In this document: one piece after another, positions 8,834 through 18,400 of the stretch | Layout of the letters: every line of letters begins with the position of its first letter | Position numbering within the stretch: the first letter of the stretch is position 1 | From: Paenibacillus sp. USDA918EY | GTDB lineage: Bacteria > Bacillota > Bacilli > Paenibacillales > Paenibacillaceae | Length of the DNA: 64,000 nucleotides | Assembly: GCF_009870825.1 (NCBI RefSeq) | Contig: NZ_WTWY01000005.1 | Location: 124,001 to 188,000 of the forward strand | Reading direction: 5' to 3' | Position numbers and translations under genes: made by a program | The notes under the pieces: model-generated | The model's database searches: none | Seen by the model: only the letters and a program-made list of their open reading frames with translations | What the model was told of the DNA's origin: nothing

Positions 8834-9994
8834 ATGACAAAAAAGCCGCTGACTTATTTGCTCGCCGGCGTCGTTATCGTGGTGGTGGCGTTCTTGCTGA
8901 TGTATAGGCCATTATTTACAAACCCGGGGCATACGACGGCGAAGGAAATGGAAGAGCCTTCTGTAAAGCCGCTGACCACCGCTGCCACATCCGATACTGC
9001 AGCGAATGATTCGAAAGGGAATTCGCCAGAGGCCGAAATGAAAAGCCTGGCCGAGCTGGCCGTCGAATACGGCGATTTGCGGCTAATCGACGCACATAAT
9101 CATGATGCCAGCGGGTTTACATATGCAAGGATGATGAAGACCTGGAAGCAGGACGGCGTTGACCGAATTGTCCTTTTCGGAGATGTTTCCGAACCTTCGG
9201 CGATCGGGACGGACCAGATATCCTGGAATGCATATCAGGAAGCGCCTGACCAGTTTATCCCGTTTTTCTCCGGAATCAATCTCCTGGACGAATCGGGACT
9301 TCAGACAGTGAAGGACAATTTGGAGAAAGGATACTTCGGCATCGGGGAAATTGCCGCAGCCTCCACGAATTCTCCCGTCCTGGCTAATGTCGCCTGGAAA
9401 ACCAAAGATCCGATGGACGGAATTTTACCGAAAATCTACAAACTATGCGCGGAATATAAGACGCCGGTGTTGCTACATATCGATCCTCCGAGCGGGGAGC
9501 CTGTCCGCAAACTGGAGGAAGCGCTCGAGGACAATCCTGATACGACTTTCATATTCGCCCATATCAACGCTTACAATTCGCCCGACAATGTCGAATATTT
9601 GCTTAAGAAGCATCCCAATCTGTACGCGGATTTTTTTGCCGGTTCTACAGCTTCCAATCCGGAGAGCGCCAACCGGCTGGACGACTTCGTATCCGTCATG
9701 AAGCAATTTCCCGATCGTTTTCTATTGAGCACGGATTCGGGTTATGGTTTGCCTGGAGGCGAGGAGAAGGCCATCGAAGGGATGTACCGGCTGATCGATG
9801 CGTTGGGAGACCGCCGTATAGCACAGCAGGTTGCCGGCGGTAACCTTGAACGGTTGATCCGCATGCAGCCGGCCACGAAGACGCAGCTTGAAGCACTTCG
9901 CAAGGCCGGCAATCTGCCTGGCATGGAGAAGGATTTGTCCAGCCTGACGAAAGAGGAAGCCGGAAAACTATTGTTGGATAAGAAACAAGAGTAA
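8834..9994 (+). CDS. Membrane-anchored amidohydrolase (amidohydrolase_2 family)
   Basis: A 386-residue protein with an N-terminal signal anchor (residues 5-25, very hydrophobic), a low-complexity Thr/Ser linker to about residue 70, then a TIM-barrel metal hydrolase. DAHNH supplies the H88-x-H90 metal pair, followed by LLHID, FAHIN and LLSTDSGYG, which fit the later His/Asp ligands of PF04909. Members are metal-dependent hydrolases or decarboxylases; the substrate is unknown. Export across the membrane is unusual for the family and suggests it acts on an extracellular or envelope compound. Start: ATG after GAGGAG, with the extended -10 promoter upstream. It stands alone and is followed by a weak terminator. 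Confidence 0.85.
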   Translation: MTKKPLTYLLAGVVIVVVAFLLMYRPLFTNPGHTTAKEMEEPSVKPLTTAATSDTAANDSKGNSPEAEMKSLAELAVEYGDLRLIDAHNHDASGFTYARMMKTWKQDGVDRIVLFGDVSEPSAIGTDQISWNAYQEAPDQFIPFFSGINLLDESGLQTVKDNLEKGYFGIGEIAAASTNSPVLANVAWKTKDPMDGILPKIYKLCAEYKTPVLLHIDPPSGEPVRKLEEALEDNPDTTFIFAHINAYNSPDNVEYLLKKHPNLYADFFAGSTASNPESANRLDDFVSVMKQFPDRFLLSTDSGYGLPGGEEKAIEGMYRLIDALGDRRIAQQVAGGNLERLIRMQPATKTQLEALRKAGNLPGMEKDLSSLTKEEAGKLLLDKKQE

Positions 9995-10171
9995 ACTTCC
10001 CGCAACACGGAATCTGTTTCCGCTTTAAACGGAAGATCAGCGTAGTGCCTCAATGCGAATCGGCTCGGGTGCACATGGAGGTGACATGGATACCTTTATC
10101 GCTCTCAGTAGTTCGGAAAATTGCCGCTTTCAACCTATCAAAACCAGTGAATGAAGAATAGACCCATTGAA

Positions 10172-10195
10172 AGTCGCCATTTTAGCGGCTTTTTT
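10172..10195 (+). terminator. Terminator after the amidohydrolase
   Basis: AGTCGC / GCGGCT stem (one G-U) with a 7-base loop and a T-rich tail (TTTTTTATTTT). It lies 180 bases past the stop. Confidence 0.7.
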
Positions 10196-10568
10196 ATTTT
10201 ATTGATACAAGTTATAGTCCCGATTGCCGTAAAGGACAAGGAACATGTTACCATTACCGATTAGAAAAATATCTAACTGATTGAAACTCGGAGACAATTT
10301 GTTGACATTTCGTTCAAAAAATGATGATATCTCTGGACTATATTAAATATATGAAACTAAAAATTGATTTCGTATGGTTTTGGAGAAGAAAAATCGAAGT
10401 ACACGGAGGTACAAGAAATGAGGAAACGGTGTCCGATCTGCCTATTCAAGTGACAAAGGCAGAGGATTCCAAGATAAAAACCAACCAATGCGCAACCAAA
10501 CGCTATTTCAAAGTGATAATAGTACACTCTGTTGTAAATTCAGCGAAAGTCGGAGGTATAGAAAATCT
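10196..10568 (+). other. Leader region of the lipoprotein hydrolase with an 11-codon ORF
   Basis: No full gene. A tiny frame at 10418-10453 (MRKRCPICLFK, stop) has a textbook GGAGGT seven bases before its ATG. It may be a leader peptide or the start of a broken zinc-ribbon gene. AT-rich sequence around 10320-10360 could hold a promoter. Confidence 0.4.
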
Positions 10569-11492
10569 ATGAACGTATCTTTTAAAGAAATAAAAATGGT
10601 ACTCGTCTTGCTCATTTTGTTAATAACCATTACAGGATGCTCCAGAGCAATGCCTGTATCTCCAAATGTAGATCATTCTTCAACGAATCTGCCTCAAAAT
10701 ACATCCACCACAACCGAGACCGGGAATGAAACGCCTCCTGCCGAAGAAACGAACATCCCATCAAACCCACCGGTTGAGTATGATCCTGCCTGGCCGGACC
10801 GAACGGTACGCTCTTCCAACGGGCATCTTGTGAACAATTGCGTACCAGAGAAGCTGCGCGATAAAGCAACTACATTGACAACCAGTGACGGGGTGCATTT
10901 GTCGGCGCTTGTGCTTGGAAGCGGAAATAAAGGAGTCCTGCTTGCACACGAGCAAGGCTATAACATTTGCTCTTTTCTTGACATGGGAACGGAATTGGCG
11001 GATGACGGATATTTAGTCGTTATTCCTGAATATCGCAATCACGGCGCCTCACAGAATTTCCCGGAGGATAACCAGAATATAGACCGTGATGCAGATGCGG
11101 CCTTAAGCGAACTCAAACGATTGGGTGCACAAAAAGTGTTTTTGGCAGGAGCATCTTGTGGCGGTACAACAGCAATCATTGCGGGCGTTCGTCAAGAGCT
11201 TCCCATCGAGGGGTTAATTATTCTTTCTTCTCCAGCACAATGTGGGCCGCTTGATTCAATTCCAAGCGTCAAAAAGATTAAAGCGCCATCCCTGTTTGTT
11301 TTTTCACCTGGTGATTATGGAGGCTCGATTGAAAAAGAAGTGCGCAAATTATATCAAGCATCCGGAGCAACGGATAAAGAGCTCATTGTGGATCCGAGCG
11401 GTTATCACGGAACAGATATGTTTCATAAGGGGGAGCAGGGCGACGCATTGAAGTCCAAACTCATTGACTTTGTTAAAAAGAATTTTAATTAA
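10569..11492 (+). CDS. Lipoprotein alpha/beta hydrolase
   Basis: A 307-residue exported hydrolase. The chosen start is ATG 10569, twelve bases after GGAGG; the frame itself runs further upstream. The N-terminus is a lipoprotein signal with lipobox LITITGC (C24), so the protein should be anchored to the outer face of the membrane. A Pro/Thr/Asn-rich linker runs to about residue 75. The alpha/beta-hydrolase core follows, with the nucleophile elbow GASCGG, a YRNHGAS loop and a late His in GYHGTDMF. It resembles dienelactone-hydrolase or acyl-esterase-type proteins; substrate unknown. Confidence 0.85.
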   Translation: MNVSFKEIKMVLVLLILLITITGCSRAMPVSPNVDHSSTNLPQNTSTTTETGNETPPAEETNIPSNPPVEYDPAWPDRTVRSSNGHLVNNCVPEKLRDKATTLTTSDGVHLSALVLGSGNKGVLLAHEQGYNICSFLDMGTELADDGYLVVIPEYRNHGASQNFPEDNQNIDRDADAALSELKRLGAQKVFLAGASCGGTTAIIAGVRQELPIEGLIILSSPAQCGPLDSIPSVKKIKAPSLFVFSPGDYGGSIEKEVRKLYQASGATDKELIVDPSGYHGTDMFHKGEQGDALKSKLIDFVKKNFN

Positions 11493-11824
11493 AGTAAACT
11501 CAAAATGAGGTGTTAATCTAAGGCTTCAGTGTTGGCCGGCATTTAAGAATTAAATAATAGAAATGTTTGTGTTTCCTGGATGGCGGATCCATCAGCGCTT
11601 CATGGCTAATCGCACCTTACTTCGTTTCAGCTCTCCTTCGACCGTTACGGCATTTTCGAGAAGGCCGGCAAGATCGCGGAAAGGCGCGAAATGCTGGAGT
11701 CGCATCGGGATCATATCTCCGCTCTCAGATGAGGGGGATCAGGACAATATAAAGAGCATCGGGTATAAATTAATCAATATCAGGAATTGGAACAGCGAAG
11801 TCGGATTTCTAATCCGGGTTTTGA
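11493..11824 (+). other. Intergenic region with possible regulator remnant
   Basis: Around 11637-11730 one frame reads FDRYGIFEKAGKIAERREML and continues ESHRDHISALR. This resembles the helical tail of a MerR-type regulator, but the frame is interrupted on both sides. No intact gene. Confidence 0.3.
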
Positions 11825-11853
11825 TTGAAAAATAATGAAGTTTGTGATAGTAT
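11825..11853 (+). promoter_or_regulatory. Promoter of the T-box/ilvB transcript
   Basis: TTGAAA (11825-11830), 17-bp spacer, TAGTAT (11848-11853) preceded by TG at 11845-11846, i.e. -35, extended -10 and optimal spacing. It lies about 20 bases before the first T-box. Confidence 0.7.
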
Positions 11854-11873
11854 TTCCTAAAATCATTTGAAAA

Positions 11874-12181
11874 GCGATGAAGAGGAAAAGTACTAAGGGC
11901 TCTTAAGTTCAGAGAGCGAAGGGAATGCTGAAACCTTTGCCTTAACCCCTTTGTATGTCAGTCACCTCGGAGCTGTTGATCGAAAACCGGATCCAATCGT
12001 TGATTTGGCGAGTAGTTCCAAACGGATAGGCACACGTTATCGTGCTGAGGTAAGGGAAACCTTACTTCATGAGGCCGGAATCGTGAGATTCCAGCAAACC
12101 AGGGTGGTACCGCGAAAATCAACCCCTTTCGTCCCTATCGTTCGGCAGATGGCTGCCGAGCTTGGGAAGAGAGGGGTTTTT
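11874..12181 (+). promoter_or_regulatory. T-box riboswitch 1 (upstream copy)
   Basis: A full T-box leader. It has Stem I with the AGAGAGC / GAATGCTGAAAC elements, the canonical T-box sequence AGGGTGGTACCGCG (12101-12114), and a terminator stem (AACCCCTTTCGTCCC at 12121-12135 pairing with 12164-12178) ending in a T run. The triplet before ACCTCGGAGC at the 3' side of Stem I is GTC, suggesting a valine specifier. Uncharged tRNA would favour the antiterminator and let transcription continue into the second T-box. Confidence 0.93.
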
Positions 12182-12198
12182 ATGTATATAACGAACAA

Positions 12199-12510
12199 GC
12201 GATGAAGAGAAAAAGTGTCAAGGGCTCTTAAGTCCAGAGAGCGAAGGGAATGCTGAAACCTTTGCCTTAATCCCTTGCATGGTCATCTCCGAGCTGTTGA
12301 TCGAAAACCGGATCATGTCGTTTGACTTGGTGAGTAGTCTCAACCGGATGGACACACGTTACCGTGCCTGAAGTAAGGAAACCCTTTACTTCGTGAGGCC
12401 CAAAATCGCGAGATTTTAGGCGAATCAGGGTGGTACCGCGAAAATCAACCCCTTTCGTCCCTTTAGTACGGCAGTATGCTGCCGGCTTTTGGGAGGAGAG
12501 GGGATTTTTT
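12199..12510 (+). promoter_or_regulatory. T-box riboswitch 2 (adjacent to ilvB)
   Basis: A second complete T-box, highly similar to the first and beginning with the same GCGATGAAGAG. The T-box sequence is at 12427-12440. The terminator stem 12449-12461 / 12491-12503 has one mismatch and a T tail (12505-12510). The triplet before ATCTCCGAGC is again GTC. It ends 16 bases before the ilvB start. Two copies in series give two successive readings of tRNA charging before ilvB is transcribed. Confidence 0.93.
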
Positions 12511-12526
12511 ATTGGAGGGATGTCAC

Positions 12527-14233
12527 ATGGATACAAAAAGAGAAAAAGCTGAACTCATCACTGGATCTGAATGCCTTCTACGCTGTTTGTTGCATGAGGG
12601 GGTTGAAAGTGTTTTTGGTTATCCCGGAGGAAATGCGCTGTACATTTATGACGCCATGGTCGACAATCCGGAGTTCAAACACATTCTGACCCGGCACGAG
12701 CAAGGAGCTATACACGCGGCAGACGGTTATGCCAGATCGACAGGTAAAGTCGGCGTCTGCATTGCCACATCCGGTCCGGGAGCGACAAATTTGATTACCG
12801 GGATTGCGACTGCTTATATGGATTCCGTGCCTCTCGTCATCATTACGGGCAACGTGTCAACTACGGTCATGGGCACAGATGCTTTCCAGGAAGCGGATAT
12901 CGTCAGCATGACCCTGTCCATAACGAAACACAGCTATTCCGTTCGTCATGTGCAAGACCTTCCGCGCATCGTGCATGAAGCCTTCCATATTGCTAGTACG
13001 GGCAGGAAAGGTCCTGTATTGATCGACATCCCTAAAGATGTATCCAATCACAAGTTGTATTACCAACCAGCGGCTGCGATTCGTCTTCGAGGGTACGAAT
13101 CCAATCCGAATTTGGATACAGACCAGATCAATATATTAATTCAAGCGATTACCGAATCCGAAAGACCGATCATCATCGCCGGGGGAGGCGTGGTTTATTC
13201 AGGTGCAACCAATGAGCTGCTGGAGTTCGTGATTAAAACCAACATTCCGGTGGCGACCACATTGCTTGGTTTGGGAGGTTTTCCAAGTGCTCACGACCTG
13301 TGGCTGGGCATGCCGGGCCATCATGGTGCGTATGCAGCGAATATGGCCATCCAACATGCCGATCTGATTATTTCGATGGGTTCGCGGTTTGATGACCGGG
13401 TGACCATGAGCGTGGATGGTTTCGCCCCCCAAGCCAAACGGATTGCCCATATCGATATTGATCCGGCTGAAATTGGCAAAAACGTCAAGGCGGATATTGC
13501 ATGCATAGGCGATATCAAGGCTGTACTGAACTATGCGAATACGAAAGCTATCGCATCCCCCTCTGATCGTTGGATCAAGGAAATTCAAGAATACAAACGG
13601 CAGTTTCCGTTACGGTACAAAGATTCGGATACGGAGCTTAAACCCCAATTTGTCATTGAAATGATCCATGAAACAACACGAGTGGAAGCGATCATAACCA
13701 CGGACGTAGGCCAGCACCAAATGTGGACAGCTCAATTTTACAAGTTTAACCACCCCCGCTCACTGATCACGTCAGGTGGTCTTGGAACCATGGGGTTCGG
13801 GTTCCCGGCCGCCATTGGCGCTCAGATCGGAAATCCGAAACGACTTGTGGTTTCCGTAAACGGTGACGGGGGCATGCAGATGTGTGCGCAGGAGATGGCT
13901 ATTTGTTCCATTCATCGCATTCCTGTCAAAATTGTCGTAATTAACAACCAAGTATTAGGGATGGTTAAGCAACAGCAGGAACTCAGCTACGCCAAGCGTT
14001 ACAGCCAGATCGACCTTGCCGGCAGCCCGGATTTCGTAAAGCTGGCTGAAGCCTACGGAATCAAAGGGTTGAGAGCGAGTAACAAAGCAGAGGCTTCCCG
14101 CGTGTGGCAAGAAGCTCTAAATACACCTGGTCCCGTACTTGTTGAGTTTGTCGTACCGAAAGAAGAGAATGTATATCCGATGGTGCTTGCCGGAACAGCT
14201 TTACATGAGATGATTCTGGGGGATGTCGAATGA
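12527..14233 (+). CDS. ilvB: Acetolactate synthase, large (catalytic) subunit
   Basis: ThDP-dependent enzyme (568 aa) that condenses two pyruvates to acetolactate, or pyruvate plus 2-oxobutyrate, in valine/leucine/isoleucine synthesis. The start is ATG 12527, seven bases after GGAGGG; the frame extends into the T-box. The catalytic Glu is in TRHEQGA (E58). The FAD/central domain includes VGMPGHHG-like residues, and the ThDP-Mg motif GDGGMQMCAQE...VINNQ is intact near residues 446-475. Length is normal for IlvB. Unusually, no ilvN or ilvC follows; the next sequence is a short ORF and IS debris. Both valine-type T-boxes support a biosynthetic rather than catabolic (alsS) role. Confidence 0.93.
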   Translation: MDTKREKAELITGSECLLRCLLHEGVESVFGYPGGNALYIYDAMVDNPEFKHILTRHEQGAIHAADGYARSTGKVGVCIATSGPGATNLITGIATAYMDSVPLVIITGNVSTTVMGTDAFQEADIVSMTLSITKHSYSVRHVQDLPRIVHEAFHIASTGRKGPVLIDIPKDVSNHKLYYQPAAAIRLRGYESNPNLDTDQINILIQAITESERPIIIAGGGVVYSGATNELLEFVIKTNIPVATTLLGLGGFPSAHDLWLGMPGHHGAYAANMAIQHADLIISMGSRFDDRVTMSVDGFAPQAKRIAHIDIDPAEIGKNVKADIACIGDIKAVLNYANTKAIASPSDRWIKEIQEYKRQFPLRYKDSDTELKPQFVIEMIHETTRVEAIITTDVGQHQMWTAQFYKFNHPRSLITSGGLGTMGFGFPAAIGAQIGNPKRLVVSVNGDGGMQMCAQEMAICSIHRIPVKIVVINNQVLGMVKQQQELSYAKRYSQIDLAGSPDFVKLAEAYGIKGLRASNKAEASRVWQEALNTPGPVLVEFVVPKEENVYPMVLAGTALHEMILGDVE

Positions 14234-14262
14234 TTTGAAAACATAATGAAGGAGGTTGACGC

Positions 14263-14424
14263 ATGTCGCATCCGGCAATCGAGCAGACGAAATCGCTGCT
14301 GCCGACCGGGCAGGATGCATCGATCGCCGACAGAAATACAATGAGCAGCTTCGCGACGTTCCGGATGTGTCCAGGATGCAGCGAAGCTGCTCTTCTTAGT
14401 TTATTGGAAGTTTTTTTGTTTTAA
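14263..14424 (+). CDS. Short ORF after ilvB, possibly a truncated gene
   Basis: A 53-codon frame with a strong site (GGAGGTTGACGCATG), 29 bases after ilvB. The product begins MSHPAIEQTKSLLPTG and is not recognised. Its 3' half overlaps the long hairpin that probably ends the ilvB transcript, and its last codons lie in the interspersed repeat. It may therefore be the start of a gene cut by insertion, or not translated at all. Confidence 0.3.
   Translation: MSHPAIEQTKSLLPTGQDASIADRNTMSSFATFRMCPGCSEAALLSLLEVFLF
14343..14392 (+). terminator. Long hairpin after ilvB
   Basis: Perfect 12-bp stem GAGCAGCTTCGC / GCGAAGCTGCTC with a 26-base loop. The tail is only moderately T-rich (TTCTTAGTTTATT), so termination strength is uncertain. 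Confidence 0.55.
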
Positions 14425-14500
14425 CGATATATGTCCTAGTCAAAACCCGACGACAAGAACATATATCGTTAGCCGAAAAAGACAAGAACACTATGGTTAA
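14410..14500. repeat. Interspersed palindromic repeat, copy 1 (right part)
   Basis: TTTTTTTGTTTTAACGATAT is followed by an imperfect 19-bp inverted repeat around AAAACCCGAC: AACGATATATGTCCTAGTC / GACAAGAACATATATCGTT. Then comes GCCGAAAAAGACAAGAACAC. It is nearly identical to the right half of the copy at 33677-33800. It sits directly at the 3' side of the IS110 remnant. Confidence 0.8.
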
Positions 14501-14504
14501 CCGT

Positions 14505-15090
14505 GATAGGGACAAACTTCTACGTAAACCGGTCTTCCTTATCCCGGCTTTGTTTGTCTCGATCCACAAGTGAAGCAAGTATCGCGGACGCGTCGTTCGG
14601 TTTAATCAAAGTTTCATCTTTCTGTAAGGGGAAGAGCCGGAGCGTAGCAACGGCACTGGTGCAGGTGAGGATCCTGAAGATCTGCCTTAACTCAAGGAAG
14701 ATGATATCTACCCAGCGATGAATCTGGTTAACTGCGCTGAGAGCCGTTTTGTAACCGTATCCCGTTTAGCCTTGAGAATCCGTAACTCCTCGTAGGCTTC
14801 CGGATTGAATCGTACAGACGAGTAGTTTATCCATTTTTGACCATATCCGCAATGACAAGGGCATCATCCTTGCAGTCACTTTTGGACGGAGTGTTGTCGC
14901 GGTTCTCCTTGTTCTTCTTGTCATGGTGGCGATTAACGAGAACGATTTCCATTCCTTGAGAAGAGAGCCAACGAATCAGGCGTCACCGATAATGACCGGT
15001 CGGTTCCATGCCAACGATGACATGATTCAGGTTGTAGCAGTTTAGCAAATCCTGAATCCAGCGACCAAACATTTTCGTTAAAAAGAAAAA
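14505..15090 (-). pseudogene. IS110-family transposase remnant
   Basis: The reverse strand encodes pieces of an IS110/IS116-type DEDD transposase. From about 15074 downward it reads HVIVGMEPTGHY, a stop, then SSQGMEIVLVNRHH, SKSDCKDDALVIADMVKNG, another stop, and IHRWVDIIFPELRQIF...AVATLRLFPL in another frame down to about 14510. GMEPTGHY and DCKDDALVIA are IS110 hallmarks. At least two stops and frameshifts make it inactive. The N-terminal start region and the C-terminal Transposase_20 domain are missing. Confidence 0.85.
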
Positions 15091-15335
15091 CTAATCGCTA
15101 ATAAATACGAGAAGTTAGATTTACAGATGTCTGACATCAAGAATCTGGTTGCAGATAGAGTGAGCTAACGATCCTTAAGAAGAGGTCGTGAACAACTCCT
15201 TATTATATTTGATATGGGTGGGATCACCTACCGATTAACTCCCCCATAGCTATCCCATTTATTACAGTAATATTGTATCAAATATAATATGTACAAAATA
15301 TTCATTGTATATTTCATAATATTTGTAATAAAACA

Positions 15336-15365
15336 TTGACTTTGCCTGGAAAATGCCGATATACT
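15336..15365 (+). promoter_or_regulatory. Sigma-A promoter of the GH43 gene
   Basis: TTGACT, 18-bp spacer, TATACT; both boxes are one mismatch from consensus. The start codon is 120 bases downstream. Confidence 0.75.
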
Positions 15366-15444
15366 CTCGATATATTAGATTAATTGGATGAAATGAGGTG
15401 ATGCGATAACGGTGACCGGTGAAGATCCATACGATCATTTATCT

Positions 15445-15460
15445 ATGAAAGCGTTTTAAT
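15445..15460 (+). promoter_or_regulatory. Candidate CcpA cre site
   Basis: ATGAAAGCGTTTTAAT closely matches the catabolite-response consensus TGWAARCGYTWNCW. It lies between promoter and start codon, where CcpA would block elongation when preferred sugars are present. Confidence 0.6.
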
Positions 15461-15484
15461 ACAATCGATGAGGTGATAAGTTTG

Positions 15485-18400
15485 ATGTTAAAACGAAGTA
15501 TAGCAATCATGCTGTGTATGCTGCTCTTGATTGCTCCTCAGGCGGCATTCGCCTATAAGAATCCTGCATCGCTGCCGGACGAATGGGGACAATATGGACT
15601 TGGCGACCCTTACGTGTTGAAGTTTAATGGTACATATTATTTGTATGTGAGCACGAGAGATACCGATATCGGAATCAAAGTGTGGAGCTCGCCAGACCTT
15701 GTCCACTGGAGCTATGAAGGATTGGCCGCAACGGATCCGGTTACGAAGGGAGCCTACGCTCCTGAAGTCGTATATTGGAACGGATACTTCTACATGTATA
15801 CCTCTCCTGCCGGCAATGGTCATTACGTGCTGCGCAGCGAAAGCCCGACGGGGCCGTTCACGGTGCAGACGGGCAATTTGGGCCATTCGATCGATGGCAA
15901 CGTCTTCATTGACGATGATGGCAAGTGGTATTTCTATCATGCAGGCGCAGCGGGAATTCTCGCGGCTACGATGCCTACACCAACGACGATCAGCAACAGC
16001 GTCAATACAGGTGCAAGCATGAACGGTTGGACGGAAGGTTCTACGTTGTTCAAGCGCGACGGCAAATACTATATGACGTATACCGGCAACCATGTATTCA
16101 GCAAAGGCTATCGGGTCGACTACGCTGTCAGCTCAAACCCGCTCACGGGATTCGTGCGTGATACGGATAATCCGATTCTGATCAGTACGGAAGGTCCGAC
16201 AGTCGGTCTCGGGCATAATACGGTCGTCGTTGGCCCGAACCTGGATGCCCGCTATATCATCTACCACAATCTCGAAGGAAAGGGCATTGTAGGACCTCTT
16301 CGCCATATGGGGATGGACCGGATCGTGTTCAACGGGGACAAAATGTCCGTGCTCGGACCGACGGCAACCGAGCAGCCGGATCCGGAGATGCCGGATTTCG
16401 AGGACCGGTTCAATGGTGCGGAACTCAGCACGTCGTGGACGAAAACGGACGGTGTCGGCTGGAGCATGGATTCCGGACTTCTGCGTCAGCAAGTTGCCGG
16501 TACAAGCAGACTGTTGACCACTGTTGCGGCGGGTAGCAGCTATACGGCAGAATTTAACCTACAGCTGGCTGAGTCCAGCAATACCGAAGGCCAGCGGCTC
16601 GGGGCCGTATTCTCCTACAAGGGAGATAACGATTTCGGCACAGCGCTGTTAGATCCGGCGAGCAATTCGCTGAAGACGCAGTTCCGGGTGAACGGCGCAG
16701 ATCTGGGATGGGAGGAGAGCACGCTTCCGGACGGGTACGATTATACAAAGCTGCATAATATCCGGGTTGAGAAAGCAGGGGACACGTTCAAGATCTACGT
16801 CGACGGCATGCTGAAGCAGACGCGCAGCGCGAAGCTTGGCGGCGGCAGTATCGGTTACGTCACGGAGAACGCGAAGGCTAATTTCGGTTATGTTGCTTTC
16901 AGCAACGACGTGAACGGAAGCAGCGATTTTGACGCCGCGAAACCGGTTCCGGGTCAAGTCGAAGCCGTTCATTACCTGTCAGGCGGCGAAGGAGTCGGAT
17001 ATCACGACCAGACGCCGGGTACGATCGGCGATTACCGTGGAGACGGCGTGGATACGGCCAAAGCAGATGACAGCACCTCACATATCACCGCTTTCGAGAA
17101 GGGCGAATGGCTGAAATACCGGCTGAACATCGCGGAGACAGGCAAATACGATATTGATCTCTCTTATGAAGATGCAGCCCTGGGCAGCAAAATACAGCTT
17201 ACTCTGGATGATGGACAGCTGCTGGGCGAGTTTGAGCTGACAGGTGACACTGACGCTGCTGATGCAGGATGGCAGACCGCACAGCTGAACGGGGTAGATT
17301 TGCCGGCAGGTGAACATATTTTGAAGGTCACCGCCGCATCGGGCACGACCTCGCTGGACAAGCTGTCGTTCCAAAGGCACGCGGATGTTCCGGTTCTCCA
17401 TGATAACTTCAATGATGGTAAGGATGACGGCTGGCAGCGGTATGAAGGATTCTGGAACGTGAAGACCGACATTGGCGGGGAGGAGCAGGCTTATGACGCG
17501 TATCATCCGATCCCGGGGACGATTGGCACAGTCCACTATATCTCTGGTGGTGAAGGTGTAGGTTATCATGAGAATACACTCCAAAACATCGGCGGCGAGT
17601 ACCGGGGAGATTCGGTCGACATTCGCTCCAATAAGGTCAGCGGCGGTTACAACGTCGGCTGGAACCAGACGGGCGAATGGCTGAAGTTTAACATTGACGT
17701 AGCGGAAGCCGGAACCTATAACGCAGAATTCAAAGTAGCTACTACGCTGGATGGAGGTCAGATCCGGCTCTGGCTGGACGACACGACGGATCTGACCGGC
17801 ATTGTGGACATTCCGAAGACCGGTGACTGGAACATCTGGAATGTGGTACGCAAATCCGGTGTTATCCTGCCGGCAGGCAAACATACGTTGAAAGCCGAGA
17901 CGGTCCGCGGAGAATTCGATTTTGCAAGTATAGCGATGACGAGGACGGATCAGCCGATACCCGTGCCCGGCGTCATCGAAGCCGAGCATTACAAGCCCGG
18001 CGGTGAAGGCGTTGGCTACCATGATTTGACGCCTGCAAACATTGGAGGCAAATACCGCAGCGATAGCGTCGACATTCGATCCGCTGCATCCGGCGATCAG
18101 ATCGTAGGCTGGAATCAAACGGGCGAATGGCTGAAGTACAACATCAACGTTGCGCAAGAGGGACTGTACGATCTCGACTTGTGGGCAGCGACGACGTTCA
18201 CGGATGCAGAAGTCCGGCTATGGTTGGATGACACGACTGATTTGACAGGCATACTGGGCGTTCCTTCTTCCGGCGACTGGAATAAGTGGAAGTCGGTGAC
18301 GAAATCCGGTATTAGGCTGCCGGCCGGTGATCATGAACTGAAGGTCGAAATTGTCAAAGGCGAGTTTGACATGACGAGACTTTCGCTCACCCAGTTCGAT

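Noticed and set aside
10321..10572. 83-codon forward ORF before the lipoprotein gene
   Set aside because: No ribosome site, mixed composition, and overlapped by a better-supported start at 10418 and the lipoprotein start.
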